Source: Cruorifilaria tuberocauda
Lineage: Eukaryota; Nematoda; Chromadorea; Rhabditida; Onchocercidae
Length of the DNA stretch: 64,000 nt
Direction: 5' to 3'
Assembly (NCBI GenBank): GCA_013365365.1
Contig: JABVXU010000030.1
Location: 186,001-250,000 of the forward strand
Under the pieces are notes generated by a model. That model saw nothing but the letters and a program-made list of their open reading frames with translations, did no database searches and was not told the DNA's origin. How positions within the stretch are numbered: the stretch's first letter is position 1; each line of letters starts with the position of its first letter. Made by a program: the position numbers and the translations under genes. Below are positions 30,438 through 49,305 of the stretch, piece by piece.

Positions 30438-30440
30438 CTG
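30438..30440 (-). promoter_or_regulatory. Putative spliced-leader acceptor of the ACC gene
   Basis: TTGCTTTCAG followed by G and the ATG at 30436. An upstream non-coding cis exon is the alternative. Confidence 0.4.
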
Positions 30441-33400
30441 AAAGCAAATAATAACTTCAAATTTGAGAAACCATCATCTTCCTACAATTTCCAACATGTT
30501 TATCTTTCCAGTAAAAGATTGCCAAGAAAATAATTTTCCAGAAAGGAACAGAACAGATAGGAGAGGGAGGAAATGCTGCATTAAAATAGAATAAACGGAG
30601 AATGTAAAACAAACTACAATCACTAAAACAGGACGACAGCATGCTGTATGGCCAGTAAGGCGCAACAACACTGACGACCCCATAACCCTCTCCTTCTCCC
30701 GTTCTCTCCGTCCAGGAATGCAATGACCGAGTATGTTAGAAGAGACCAAGGAATACGACATATGTGGAAGGGAACTGGTCATCACGACAGGTGTTCCACC
30801 GTGATAAATTTGTTACAGACACTATATGGATGTGTGTGTTGTGCCTGTGTTTGTATGTGTATGTCTGCATACGAAAATGCATCTATGGAACATGGTAGAT
30901 AATCTTAGCATGTTATCTTTTGATATTCTTTAAATTGCATGATCACAAATGAAATAAAAAATTTCTCCCCGGAATTTTTTTGGAAATCAACAGGTAAGAA
31001 GTCCCCCGTAATAATGCCCATAAAAATGAAATATTTTTGCAATCATTTCAATTTATTGAAGTTTCTAGGGAAAGGACAACTCTGAATTGAGTTCTAAAAT
31101 ATGTAATTCAAAAATGTATTAATCTATGTTATAAACAGCCAAAAAAGATCCGAAAAGGTTAAAAAGGAATCGTGAGGTCAATTACATCTACATTTCTTTC
31201 TTCCCATTTTGCAATGCAAACTTTTCCATCTAAATCCTAAAGCTGACAATCGATACTAGGTAGGAAAATAAATAAAAAATTGAGAAAAAACACAAATACG
31301 AAGAGAAATCCTCACTTTGAGAATAAGATGAGAAAGAAAAGTGGTATAAAATTTCCCTTTCTATTCCCTCTATCCGCTCCAAACAGGTTTTATGCAACTA
31401 AATAGATAAAAGTTTATGCCTCACATTGATGAAACCATAGAATTAGTGAAAAGAGTACTTTGTATTTATACATCATTCCAAAGTGTGTCACAATTTTATC
31501 TTTCCGAAATTTGATAGTTTTATTTTTTTGCAGATGATAACAGAAATCAAAGGTCAACGATAGTTTTCGCAATCTCCAATTATCAATCACAGCTACACTC
31601 CTTTACCTTATCACTCACCTTATTGATTGTGAAACACTGACAATTTCAGAAAATCAACGAATTTTAATAAAATTTACCGATTTCGGGGAATGGATAGTGG
31701 CTCCCTTGCAACTCTGCATAAGAATTTCATCTAATATTATGATATAAAGATTACGAACCATACAGCCTAAGGCCATAATAACCATGGAACTCTCATTAGT
31801 GACATGACAACAATTGCCCATTAAAAGCCATAACACGAAATGCACTAATCTTTCTGCCTCAACTCCACATTGAATGTTTAGACATTACTCGTGATTTTGC
31901 TTGACGCGATTCGTAACAAAATATAAGTATTATCAATAAAATATTTCTCTTTGATTTAGAACGTAATGAGTTTTGTTATAATGAACACCATTTTGGCGTC
32001 ATTTATCGATAAAACAAACAGTACGATCACAACTCAAGGAAATCAAGTGACCAAGCAATTTGATCTGAAAAAATACGAAAGATTATTTAAAGAGAGCTAC
32101 ATTTATAGACAGTGCACATCGATTCGGCAAATGAACCGATGACCTTCTCTAAAAAAGTATCAAAGATCATTCCAACTCCTGTATAAGCACCGAGCCCACT
32201 TTTTTCGCTCATTGCATTCCTGCTTTCATTTCGTAAAAAATTTCAGTTATTCAAAAGTTGTACAGAATTAAAAATGTATAATTTTTATACGGCTGTGAAT
32301 TTTTCTGAATGATCCGCTCTAAATCATTTGTTCTTTTAAGAATGACTGAAATCGAAATCCGAAAAGCACGAAAAAAACCAATTAGCCATAGAAAAAGTGC
32401 TCTTCATTATACTATACCTTTTGCGAAACTTTCATCCCACACTTAACAATTGCTTGGAGTTAAAAATAGTTTAGGTATCCTTTTTCAATAATTTTAAAAT
32501 CTAAAATACGAAAATTTTTTCTAAACTGGAGATTTTTTGTAATTAAATGGAAATTAATAAGGATTAAAGAATATGTTCCTAGGAAAAAAAATACAACATC
32601 ATGTATGAAAACAATTTGAAATTCCGATGTTTTGACATATATATATATCTATTCAGCAAATCCAAAAAAAAAAATGACAAACTCAGCATTTAGATTTTCT
32701 ACTGACAGTTCTTAAGATTCAACAAACATTTGTTTTACTTTGTAAATTCTACTGCAAAATAAAGAATGTAATTCAGTGATATCTAGCAACTAAACACCCA
32801 AGAAATAATAATAATATTTTTCCGCATACTATAAGCTCAAAGCCGACAAATAACACTTTGGTAACATAAGACATCAAATAACCAATTATTCGAAAAATAT
32901 TTTCATCGCAAAACATGAAACAGCGAGAGAAATCTAAAGCGAAAATTGCGACCCCAATCCCAAAAAGCTAAATTTACTGAATGAAGAAATCTGACACATT
33001 TTTTGAAGGAAAATGGTAAATTATAATAGCAACTTTGTACAATATGCAGCATAATGAATATGAAAAGATGAATATAAAACAGCTTAAAAGATTGTTCATT
33101 TTCATTTTCGATCATTCCGACGGTAACACTCTAATAATATGATGGCCAATTTCGGTTAATAATTATAAGCTTATAAATTTTACACTGAATGTTCAAAATT
33201 GGGATGTATGGAGTAGTGTATGGTTATGGAAAATTGGTTTCGATTAATTGCAAAAATTACAGGCTACCACTTTACCTTCATGAAAGCGACTAGCTCTATC
33301 GTCTAATGAATACTGAAAATTAGTCTGATATACGTTCTTCTGAAAGAGGGTGACAATATATATTAAAAAAAAAACTGTAGCTCAATCAATTACAAAATAA

Positions 33401-36400
33401 AAGGATAGGAAATTCGATAAAAGTGAACCTGAAGCCACAACAGAAAAGAACAACCGGGAATAGAGAAATTCATAACTTATCAATATACAGACAGATATAT
33501 ACAAAACGCTTTCGGCAGTCATCAACAACTGACAACAAGACTGATATCGAAATATGAAGAGGGTAAACAACACAACGACCATATTCCGCTCGGTTGTTTC
33601 ATCGACCAGTCTTATCTTTTTCACGACTTTTATACACTTTATAGAAGTCTATGACCACGCGAAATATATGTAACGATTCATTTCCAGAATCATGAAAAGG
33701 CAGAACAGTACAGAGATAGTCGATGATTAAACAAGGCATTAAAGAACAAGATGTCAAAGAACGGTACACAATAATGAAAAGTAGTCTTCTTGAACATAAA
33801 TCTTTCCATATTCAACGCAATGTGTCCTTTAGCCAAGTCTACAAAAATTTAATGTCCCCGAAATTTGATTAGCAGATACCATGAAATGAAGAGTAGACGA
33901 AAATTAGCGGTATTTCGATAAAAAAACACTAGCATTTAACAAGTGATTTTAATTGTTGTGTAAACTTCTACAGAAACTTAGTTTACCAACAAGGTATGCA
34001 CAAATTCATATAAAAAGTGGCCTTTTCTAAGATTAAACTATTGATACTATCAATTTTTTTCTACTCTTCAAATCCAGTTAATTTTGAACTGCTTTAGTTA
34101 CCGAGGCATCACGATCAACAAGTATAGAAGTTATCTTGTTTCAGCTATTTCTTTTAAGCGATAAGTTTAAGCTTAGTCTTTTTTCGAAAATTTGAAAAAT
34201 TCATCAGTATCTATGCTAGAAAAAACTTCTAGAATCTCCATTTATCAACATTACAGAGAAAATTCATAAAATTTCAGCATTTTCGGTTTATTCCATTTCT
34301 AAAAAAAATTTGGTTCATTTCCCAGTCTGCAGCATGCATTTGTATGAAGGTTCATCAAAGGATCTTTTTTTTGAATGCCTACTTTTTAACCAACAGAACA
34401 CTTTCGAAAATTTTTTTAAACCGTTACACAAATAAAAAGAGAAAAATAAGCAGAAAAACAAAAAGCTAACCACAAGAGTTAAGATATAACTAACAACAGC
34501 TAGTGAAGCGAGTAAAACAATTCCAGTGAAGGATGAATGTGAATGATGCAATGAAGACAAAACAGGCACATATAAAACCATTAAACCATCATCTTGATGA
34601 AACTCTCTTCTGAATGATTTAACGAGACAAAATCTATGTAAATAAAATACGAATATGCGTTAGGAGTGGTATGTGAAAATGCAAAAAAGAAAAAAATAAC
34701 TGATAAATTTCATAAATATATCAGAAGTTTGCTTCTGTTATGAGCTCATTGGATTACTACTCATTCCAAACAGTTTTAAAATCAGGTGAGAAAATCAAAA
34801 AATTTATTTTGGAAAAATAATTGGTAAAATAAATTTTCTGGACAAATAAATTCGAATCGATTTGCCATATTTCTGTCCAGCGTTTGCTGGGTTAAAAGAA
34901 TTAAGTATCACCTGCATTTGGATTTTACTTTCCAAGTACAAATACACAGATAGATTTAAATGTAACCTTCTATGTTTTTGTATTTCACAGACCTATGTAG
35001 TACCTACCACCCAATGCCGGTCGATTTAGGAAATATTACTTTTCATAATTTAACCGATTATTGAAATACTAAAAACTAATCAGTCAATGTAAAAATGTCA
35101 GGACACTCAACCCAGTTTACTATCTAATGCTGTGTTATTACAAATATGTATAACAATGTCCTACCTAGCTTCGAAAGAAAAATTCAAAATGCCACTGGTC
35201 AAAAGTTTCATTTAATTCACCAGTAGATTCGGTAAAGTTCCTTTTACAATTTTAAATAACCTAAAATCGATTATACTGCAGTCATCAAGGAAAACGATAA
35301 CAAAATTGAAGCCTTCATCATGTCAGTATTACATAATTCTGAAAATTTGCTAAGTAGGAATAATACCTGTCAAGAAGAGTGGGTGGCATTGGTAAAATTT
35401 GCAAGCAGTTCGTATAATTATCACTGCTTGAAAGCCAATGTGAAATACAGCTTCGATGGGCGGTATTCCTGGAAAAACTTTATCCATCATATTTTTTTTT
35501 CAAAAGAGTCGGGCAAAGACGGACGATGAGACAAGATCCAAAGATTTCGTGTAAAACCGAGCAAACAAGAATTTCAAATTCCATAAATCGGAAATATTTC
35601 AAATTTCGTTCCAAATGTTATTTATATGAAGCCAAGTTAGACAGCACATTTTATATTGTTTAATATAATAATAAATCTTCGAAAATTATGGGAAAAAGAC
35701 AAATTTCATATACGTACGTACTACTGAATAAATTAAAGCGATAAACATATGGAATGGAAATAATTAAAAAGAAGACTGAATTTTGATCGTGAACGCAAAA
35801 TTTAACAATATTAATATTTACAAACAAGTAATTCAAAAACTATATTCTAGGCAATAAAATTTAGAAAGTATCTGTTATACTTATACTGATGACCTTAGGG
35901 ATTTATTATATAAACCAACTGAAGCGCTCAAACTTGGTAGATTTAAAATATTTCGCTCGGAAATGGATTTGCAAAAGAAAAAATTTGATATTTGTCGACA
36001 ATAAGCGAGACTGAAGCGTACATACACAGAGAACACTTATCAATATTTGACCAAATAATATGACATATAAGAACAATACTGTCGCAAACTAGTGTAGAAT
36101 GAGCATTTCAAAAACGGGTGCAGAGAGCAAGTCAAAGGGCGAAAGTGACAGAGGTATAGTAAAATGATGACATTTTCATGTTCTTTAGCAGAGTCATCAG
36201 ATATACTGTTTGACACATAAATCACACACCCACCCACATACAGACATGTATAAAAGTATCTCTGATATAGGGTAAGCATAATGCGGTAGCTTGTATATGT
36301 ATGTAGACATACTATGTATATATGTGATGATGGTACCTAAAATTGCCAAAAATTTTTGCAAAGTTTGGATCAATCGATAGACTTTTCCAACCAGCAGTGC

Positions 36401-38967
36401 GTAAGTCAAATTTTGCAACAATTCCGAACGCGTTTAACGTTACCCTATGCAAAATGGAACCATCTTTACTAATTACGGTTATTCACTCCATGTTTTAAGC
36501 AACAAGTTTGATGGGAAACAGCAGATGGCGAATGTAAAGATAAACTGTACGAAATGACGCAAAATTTGCAATCCCTTCCATCTAAGAGTTAATTTTTTAC
36601 CTTACTGAAAAATCAACGAGTTCTCTTCCACTTCATGTATTGACTACTTCGAAAGTATTTAAAACTTGAACTTAGTTCGAGCTATTTCATCCCTACTTCC
36701 TTCCTCTTTTCATTATTATTAATCAAGATCTAAGATTTGTACCGAGATTCCGCAAAAAAACATCAATTTTAGAAAATAATCCACTTTCAGGTTTCTTACT
36801 TACAGAACTTCCCACTACACATTTGTAAGTTCGTATCATTCCAAATTTTCGAAGTATTCAAACTAAGCATATTTACATTACTTGTTAAAAAATCTGATTA
36901 AAAATATTAATAAAATGAACAAAAATAAGCAATAAGCAGTATGAATTATACAACCAAGATGCATGAAATACATCTTGTACTGACTCGAGACGTGAATAAC
37001 TACATCAGCTTCTTTTTCCAGATTCTCCTCCTTACTATCACTTCTTTGTATCTTTGTAATTAAGCAATAGGAAAACTGAAGTACGTCAATCAACTTTTGA
37101 AATTTAGCTAACTGAAAATGACATCACTGTAGCACAATCGAAAAGGTATAGATAGAGCAGACAAAGAGCACAAAAAAGACAAGAAAATTCTCCTACCTGT
37201 TACGAATCAAATTAGGAATCGGTCATTGAGCACAAAAAATTTCAGGTAACATCAGTGCTCTTAGCTCATAAATTAAATCCAATCGTTTGTAACTAGGAGT
37301 TGAACAGTGTACTTCAGCAGTAATACAAATACACGAGGAACACATTTACAAAGGAAATGGAAATTGCATAAAAAACTTTGTTCGTGTATGTAATCACTCT
37401 AGCTGTGCTAATGTTAAATTAGATGAAATGCATCACACACAAACAAAACGTGGCAGAGGATGAGAAATAATGGAAAAACTTGTTATTTTTCTCTAAATTC
37501 ATAAAAAAAAAACCAAAAACCAAACTGCACTAGAAACATACAACTCCGACAAAGTGAACTATTGAATAAGACGACGAAATTAGGATTTATACATATTACA
37601 ATTTTAAAAACTTTCAGCTTCAAATTGTTAGAACTAATATACGGAAATTTGATACTTAAAATATCGAAAACATCAAACTTTCAACAGTTAATTCAAAAGT
37701 GTATGGAGCATACTAATATAGTTCACTCAAAGGCATAAAATATCGTGATGTGAGATTTTCTTATATCATAAATTCCAGATGCTGATAAACTAACAATCCA
37801 AGTAATTGCTGTAATCAATAAAGCGCAAATTATACGGATGAAAGCAATTTGAAATAAATTACCTGTCTTAATATACTGCGATGAGTAGCCGCTTCCTGTC
37901 ATCAATATGTTAAATGTAAAGAATATTAAATAGTCAACTTTTCCAGTTGTGTTATTTCTAAGGTACTTTAAGATACATTGGAATAGGATGTATTGAACAC
38001 GCATTAAACGGCACGTATTAAATAATGATATTCATCAACGTCGCGTACTGCACGAGATATTAGAGTCAGTCAGTGATAACTATAAAAGGTCCAACTATCA
38101 GCTATTGAATTATACTCAACACCGCTGCAAACTGTCAGATCTAATCACTTGATGTTTAAGCCTACGTTGCATATGGCCGTTTATTATTTCACGGGCAGGC
38201 AATGCTATGTTTCCTGGACCAGTATGTATTCACGAATCTTTTACTCGCAACATTCTTTTTTCCCACGAGCCGTTCATGTGAGTGGTAGGGATGTTCGTGG
38301 TGGCGAAAAATCTTCGGTTTGAAATATGAGGGTTAAAGTCTAGAATGGAGAACACATTGATGCATGATACTTCATAAGAAATTGAGCGTAATTTTACTAT
38401 TCCAATTTGGACATGCAAAGCCAATGAACTATAAAACTCCCTTCGAAAGAAATTCGCAATAAATCCCGAAAAAGTCTCACTTTAGCATCGTCATCGTTTT
38501 TTTTTTATGCAGTTATTATTTCAAGGTTAAGAAATCGTACAATAATAGAGTGACAGAAACAATTTTCTATAGCTATTAACTTCGCATTATAAAATGAACT
38601 TCCTTGCAGATAAAGATACAGTAACACATAAATCAAGACTAATATTCTATTATCCTATGATAATAATCTATATGAGAGAGAATAATATTCTATATAAATG
38701 AAAAGCAGCAATAAAGATAATATAGAGCTTAGTAAAACCAGTACCTAAAACCTATCATGACGAACAAAAAACTAATACATTAATTATATTGTCAAACCAA
38801 GAGGAAGATAACAAGATAAAAAATGAAAGACATCATTGTGGAGCATGAAGAAATAAGATTTTATCAAAGTACTGCAATGCAACATTCAAGTCGGTCATGA
38901 GTTAGAGCTCTCGTTATCCTAGACTAAGCGATAGAAAGTAAGAACAAAAAAAAACTATATATATGAC
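30441..38967. other. 8.5-kb interval with no supported gene, upstream of ACC
   Basis: Lies between the ACC start and the 3' end of the WDR45B-like gene, both on the minus strand. It is AT-rich. Reading frames of 60-100 codons occur (for example 31654-31845, 34315-34581, 35320-35529, 37723-38004) but none has a known motif or phase-compatible partner. A GT-rich stretch lies at about 30829-30870 and a less AT-rich patch at about 30630-30790. It may hold ACC regulatory sequence or a distant 5' exon, non-coding RNA, or a fast-evolving gene I cannot see. Confidence 0.45.
30829..30870. repeat. GT-rich imperfect microsatellite
   Basis: Imperfect TG-rich run on the plus strand, about 400 bases upstream of the ACC start codon. 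Confidence 0.5.
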
Positions 38968-41415
38968 TCATGAATCACTGGTTATTTCCAAATAGAGTGA
39001 ACAAGTTTGTCGTGTGCATTCACTCCGTTGCGAATAAAAATTGAATTTGCAATAGCTTCCATCGGACGATACCACTGAAAATGTAAAAACTTTGGCGACT
39101 GTTCAAAAGAATTTAAATTCGGGAAATCCGATTTAGGCATTAAAATTGATGGCCTAATTTTATCAAAATGTCTGAGACATTAGATTGAGAAAGTTGCATA
39201 TACGTAGAATGTTTTGAATTCAATCATCTTTAGCATTCAACATAGTAGTTTAAGAGAGCCTTAAAGAAAGATTCAGGAAAACTTTTCACCAATAACAGAG
39301 TCAGGCTGTGGTCCAAAAGCGCATATGCTCGAATCCTTGTCTTTAAAATGAAAAGGTAATCGGAAACGTGAGACACTGACTTCACCGGAAAAACTCAGCT
39401 TCCTTAACGGGCTAAAAACAGTTTTGAAGACAGAACCAGGAAAAGTCATCATCTTCAAAACATATATTGGCCAAATATAGAAAAACAAGTGTAGAAAAAT
39501 TAATTCCAAAAAATAACTAATTGCGAGAACATACACTTTTTTTTTCTTAATAGCCAAAGAGAATAAATGAACCGTGTGATGATTGCTGGATACACACAGC
39601 ATCGTTGAATCTGTTGAGAAACTTATACTAAAAAGAGAGATGTTCAATGTCTGTGAGATTTTACAAGTTTACCAAATAAAAACTGGAACATAAAATTTAA
39701 ATAATACCAAAATATAGAAGCAGGATTCGTCCCACGTCGCAGTTCTTTCAACAAAAGACAAGTTTTGGTATCAAAAATTCTTATTATGGTGCCTTTTTCA
39801 GATGATGTTGCAATTTGTTCTCCTGCAAAAGAACATATATATTGTCGCCCAAATTTTTTTTATTTTTTTGTTCCTTTGCAATGACAACTCAATACCAAAA
39901 TATGAAATATGAAAGATTCCATCTTTTTTTAACAACAGACAAGTTTATATCGTTAAGCAAAATTATGTTTTAAATGCAAAAGAGTGTTCATGTATGAAAT
40001 CCATTAGAACAAAATTTCCTATAATTCACATGCAACATAATTTTGTCCAGATGCAATCCATATTCAATCTCATTGGCAGCTTTTTATTGTTAGGTCCACG
40101 AATTATTCCGTTAATTTGGAACAAATGAATTGATTTTTTAAATAATATCTTACCAGTAAGATTAAGTGCAATAGCACATAATGGTCTTTGATGGGCATTG
40201 ATTATTCTGGGTGGAGCATCTGGTTCGGCCAATGTTAGACAGCAAACTGCCGACGACGAAGAAGGTGCAGGGAAAGCAAGAAGAGAATTTTCAGATGCTG
40301 GACATAAACAACATATTCCACGTGGATTTCTGCTTGAATCATACACTTGCAATTTTTCAGGCTGGTCCGTGAAGCTGTAAAAGACAAAATAATGAATTTG
40401 TTATAAAGATTTCACACGTATAAACATTCAAGTATATCAAGTATAAACTAATTTGTTAAAATTTGTTAAAAACATTTGGTAAATAGAAAGCGACATATAA
40501 TGGATCTCAAAAGAAATTAATGATAATTTTTAAAGAAATATTTCTGTCAGTTCTTTAATCAAATAATTGAAATGTTTTACTGAATGTTCTTTATCACAAG
40601 CTTTCTTAGCCATTTGTTTGATGAACTAAGCCGATATCTTCGGTACAAATCACTCACAGTTAAAATTAACAAAATCAAAGTAAGTTTGCATTAAAAGAAA
40701 TTCGAAATGTTTCTTGTTCTTCATTTCGAGTATCATAATTCGCAAATATTCAGTGAAAGATCAGAGAACTAACCTAAAAATGTGAACGGATGTGTCGAGG
40801 ACTACTACAATGCGATCGCGACGTAACCGTACTGCTCGCACATCACTATTCATTTCTAACTGAACTACTTCTCTGTGATGAATAATATCCCAAATTACCA
40901 CTGCAAACAAATAATTTTCATTTATTCAGAATGAGTTGTTTATTTCCTCTTATGCAAAAATACAATAATTTTCTAGAGAGATTTTAAAAAGTGCATAGTA
41001 GAGACCTTTATTTGTTGAAAAAGCAGGAGTTACACCTCCGCCAACAAGTGCTACATAATTACAACGAAATAACATCTCCACTGCTCCGATACCACCATTT
41101 AGTTTTTCATTAAAATTTTGTTTCAACGGATCGGTGTTATAAATCCGAAAACCGTCATCTAATCCGCATACGAAACACCCAAAATCCTGCAAATGTTGTC
41201 AAAAGGCAAATTAACAGAATTCAAACACGAATATCCTTAGAAGATAATTTAGTGACAATTCCAATTCTACCAACTTGAATTTGAAGAAAATTAAACAGCA
41301 ATCCCACTGTGAAGAGCAGGTTCCATAACAAGAACATCCGTTTTGAACAAAAAAACCTAATAAAATACGAGAATACCTGATTGAAGGTGTTAAATAACAC
41401 GTGAGATGCCCTCAT
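38968..41415 (-). CDS. epg-6-like: WIPI3/WDR45B (EPG-6-type) PROPPIN, autophagy WD-repeat protein
   Basis: Eight exons join in phase (41415-41377, 41186-41006, 40900-40774, 40374-40154, 39822-39708, 39627-39535, 39411-39290, 39074-38968) to 334 residues; human WIPI3 has 344. Seen: [82 protein letters not shown] and [11 protein letters not shown], all in family order. The PI3P/PI(3,5)P2-binding LRRG motif is at residues 217-220; WIPI3/4 members carry LRRG whereas WIPI1/2 carry FRRG, supporting the WIPI3/EPG-6 branch. Such proteins form a seven-bladed propeller that binds phosphoinositides on autophagic membranes and acts with ATG2 in phagophore growth. The loop between blades 6 and 7 is short and basic (AIKKKKVPLRKL). 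The ATG at 41415 opens a 13-codon exon, a family-typical N-terminus. Confidence 0.96.
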
Positions 41416-44400
41416 TAAAACAAATAATGCCTATAAGTTCGTCTTTTTCACTGATTGGAAACCATACGACAGATTTACTTCCGAGTATTCTGAGTATTTT
41501 TTGTATGTTTATGTTCGTCCAAACAAAATATCGATATTTCTGTATATAATGGATATATCACTAACAGAGGTTTATGAATAAAAGAGATATTCACTGGACA
41601 TTTCCGAAATGATTCAGGAAGTTTAGAACAAAAGAGCAAAGGATCATTTTTCAACTAATCTCAATCATTATAAATGATCGAAAGTTTTCAAATTTTTTCT
41701 GTGGTATTATCAATGCTATTGAAAATGATTATGTGCATGAAAACAGTCACTCCAATATATCAAAAATAAGTCTATCACTACCCATGTTGAACTGCGAAAC
41801 CGAAAGATCTCATACTTCTTATATTTCTATACCAACATTGCTTTTCCAACTGAACAGCAGGTAAACCCAACCCTGTCACTTTGCAGTCCGAGCCGTAATT
41901 TATTTCACTAATTGATGAATTCTTCATGTTTTCACCAGTGTAGCTATCGTAGTTTTGTGGAAGCGATTGATTGCAAGTTGAAGCATAAGAGATATTGATG
42001 AATTATGAATATAATGCTAGGCTTTTCAATATTCTTGGTTTTTCAATATTCTTGGCAGTCTTTTATATCTTGGATATATGTTATTTTTTCCTTCTATTTT
42101 TCTTGTGTGAAATATGATTGTTTACGATAGTAAACACTCCTTTTTCGTGACTTTCGTCCTCATTTTCACTTATTTGTCGGTAGCAAATGGATGTTCTTCC
42201 TTTTCTTCATATGATTTTATTACCATTATCTCACTGTATGATATTAATATGTAGCATGTCATTTGATGGAGGATGGTATAATTTCATGTTGCATTTGAAC
42301 ATGCTTTTTCAGTCAAAAAGGTTTTGTAGCCAAAGTTAAAGCAAAATTTAATCTGTTGATGACCTATAACTATTACTGAAGATCAGAATTATTAGGCGCT
42401 TACCATATAATAAATCAAACCATGATTACCTGAATGCAGCACTATATTATCATCCCAACACTAAAGAACTGAGTGAGATCAAGTTTTTCATCGTGGTCCC
42501 GTTAGGGTGACTCCGCTGCTGGAAATTTAATTAATGGTTCTATTTTTGATACTTATTAAATAGCCATGGTTTTCGTATCTTTCATGGTCAAATGCAGTAT
42601 TTCAGGATTCATTTTTGTGCTTATTCGAATTCTCTTTATTTATTGTATTTAACCTAGTTATCTCCGCCTTTTAATTAAAAATTTTTCTCGACCGAAAGAC
42701 AGTTATGATAACTTTAGTTTGATTTTTGTGTTCAAATTACAGTTACTTGTTTATCGCTGTTACACTACTTTTCTAATTGAGATTCAGTCATTGGATTATA
42801 AAGAAGTAAGAAGGAGAACTCACTTTTTCCTCCTTATTTACTTTCAGAATAAAAAAAAATGCTCAGCATTTCAATATTATAAGGGACGATAAGTGTTATT
42901 CCCTGTGCCTGCAGAAGATAACTGTTAACACCTACTGAAAAAATCATTTAAATAGGAGTGAAACTAACCTTTGAGAGGATTTTTTTGAAAATAATAGGAG
43001 GTGAGCTGATGGAATTTAAAATTTCCGAATTCAAATCCTAATTGACTCATTACTTATACCTATGTTTGATGATAATAATAAACAGTTGTATAAACACACT
43101 TGTGAGATGCGTTTTAGGACTCGAAAATGTTGCCGCTCCAAAAAGGTTAGTATCAGCTCCTATCTTTGCGAGGAGAGAACTTTTATTATCAATTTCGAAA
43201 TATATTCATTTTCTACCCGTATATATGTATTTTTTTTTAGATAAGTTCATCGCTCCACATTTCCTATTTTTCCTTTCCTTCTGTGTTTTCAGTCCCTTTT
43301 GCAATGTGATCAGCTAGAAATTTCCATATTTAAATCTTCTACATACTTTTCTTATCCTATATTATAGAAGAGTTTTTTAATGATGAAGTCATTTACTTTT
43401 TTTGTATTATGATTCGGTTGGAATTATTCTCATCTTTTTTTGGAGCGCAGTAGATGTCTAACCGAAATCGTTGTTGTCTTTTTTTATCTGCTTTTTATTG
43501 AGTTTTCAAGGTTCTGCAAGTTGTCCCATACGTCCGCGTTGTCATTTTAACATATTTTTGCAAGCTTGTTCAAAGTTTTTTACATTAATCGAGTATAGTA
43601 AAGAGCAAATTCATTCTTTTTACTAAACTAAACTTCTTTTTCTGTATGCTTACAAAAACCCTAGTTTTACTCCTTTCTTTAGTTAAAATTTTAATGAGTT
43701 ACTTGACAAGTTTCATGTGCCTGGCCTGTAAGGTGTTGGATTAATTGTCCTTTTGATGCATATTTTCGAAGCAAACTAAAAATTCCAAAGCCGCTGAAAT
43801 AATTTAAAATTCTAAAAGTGAGGAGAAATCACATTCTACTCTGAAGTTAGATATAGTGGAGGGGAAAAAAGGATGGAGTCATTCCAGGTGTCAAAATACG
43901 GACATAGCGGAGTTTATTTCTTAAAAGCGCAGAAATAGACCTTAAAGTTTTATTTTTGAAACAATTTTGACGCAGCGGTGCTCCATTCCAAGGAATTTCA
44001 GATAGTGTTCTGCACATTAATTTTATTCCTTTAAAAGATTGTATCCTTTGTCATTCAGTGAGACTGTAATCAGTGAGTGTTAGATGAATAAATGTTATTG
44101 ATAGAGCATGAGTTTTTAAGTGAAGCTGAATATATAACAGCTTGTACAATAAATTCATTTATTTTGATTTATTTAAACCAAATTCCACAATAATATGTTA
44201 ATTGTTGATGAAAGCTGCTTACATTTAACTTTTCGATGCTTTCGATGCTTCGATGCCATCAATGTATTAAAAAAGTACAAGTTTTAAGATAAAATTACCA
44301 AGGTTAATCGCAAGCGCAGTTTATTTCGATGGCTAAATTACCTATATAGCTAGATCGAATGATAGTGCGAAGCATCAGAAAGTCTGACAACATTTTAAAC

Positions 44401-44790
44401 TTTTGCTCATAATAAGTGTAGGTAATTGGTAATTAGGTGTGTGCATTTGATTCCATTTTTTTTCTGAATTTTTTAATATGGATTAATATTAGTGATGTTC
44501 CACACACACATATACAATCATACAAATACGTTCTCATGAATTTGGTTGATTTTTATCTAATCTTGTTAGGCGTTGCAATTTGATGTATTATGTGGGAATC
44601 GTTTCGTTGTATGAACAAGAAGTTATATTTTTCTGCCTACATTTGAGCTTTTATATAAATTCCTTAGCGAATTTCGGTCTCCTGTAATTTCCTAAAGTTT
44701 ACTCATACCTTAGAATAACATCACCTACATTATATGAAGCTGAATGTACAAGCGAAACATAACTCTGGTTCGTTATTGGATCATTTTCAG
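41416..44790. other. Divergent intergenic interval, WDR45B-like and SEC14L1-like promoters
   Basis: About 3.4 kb, AT-rich, between two genes transcribed away from each other. Short reading frames at 43042-43317 and 43062-43244 overlap in different frames and show no family. No RNA gene or mobile element seen. Confidence 0.45.
44781..44790 (+). promoter_or_regulatory. Putative spliced-leader acceptor of the SEC14L1-like gene
   Basis: TCATTTTCAG followed by GTAATAAACA and the ATG at 44801. No upstream coding exon; inferred trans-splice site. Confidence 0.45.
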
Positions 44791-44800
44791 GTAATAAACA

Positions 44801-49305
<4,505 letters not shown>

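Noticed and set aside
30474..30785. 103-codon minus-strand frame just upstream of the ACC start, considered as an alternative N-terminal exon
   Set aside because: Its only plausible donor (after GAGAGG at 30687) leaves phase 0, and joining to the ACC acceptor at 30438 reads into a stop within ten codons. It could still be a non-coding 5' exon.
35320..35529. 69-codon plus-strand frame in the ACC upstream gap
   Set aside because: Complete ATG-to-stop frame in a less AT-rich patch, but no recognised family, no splice partners and no signal peptide.
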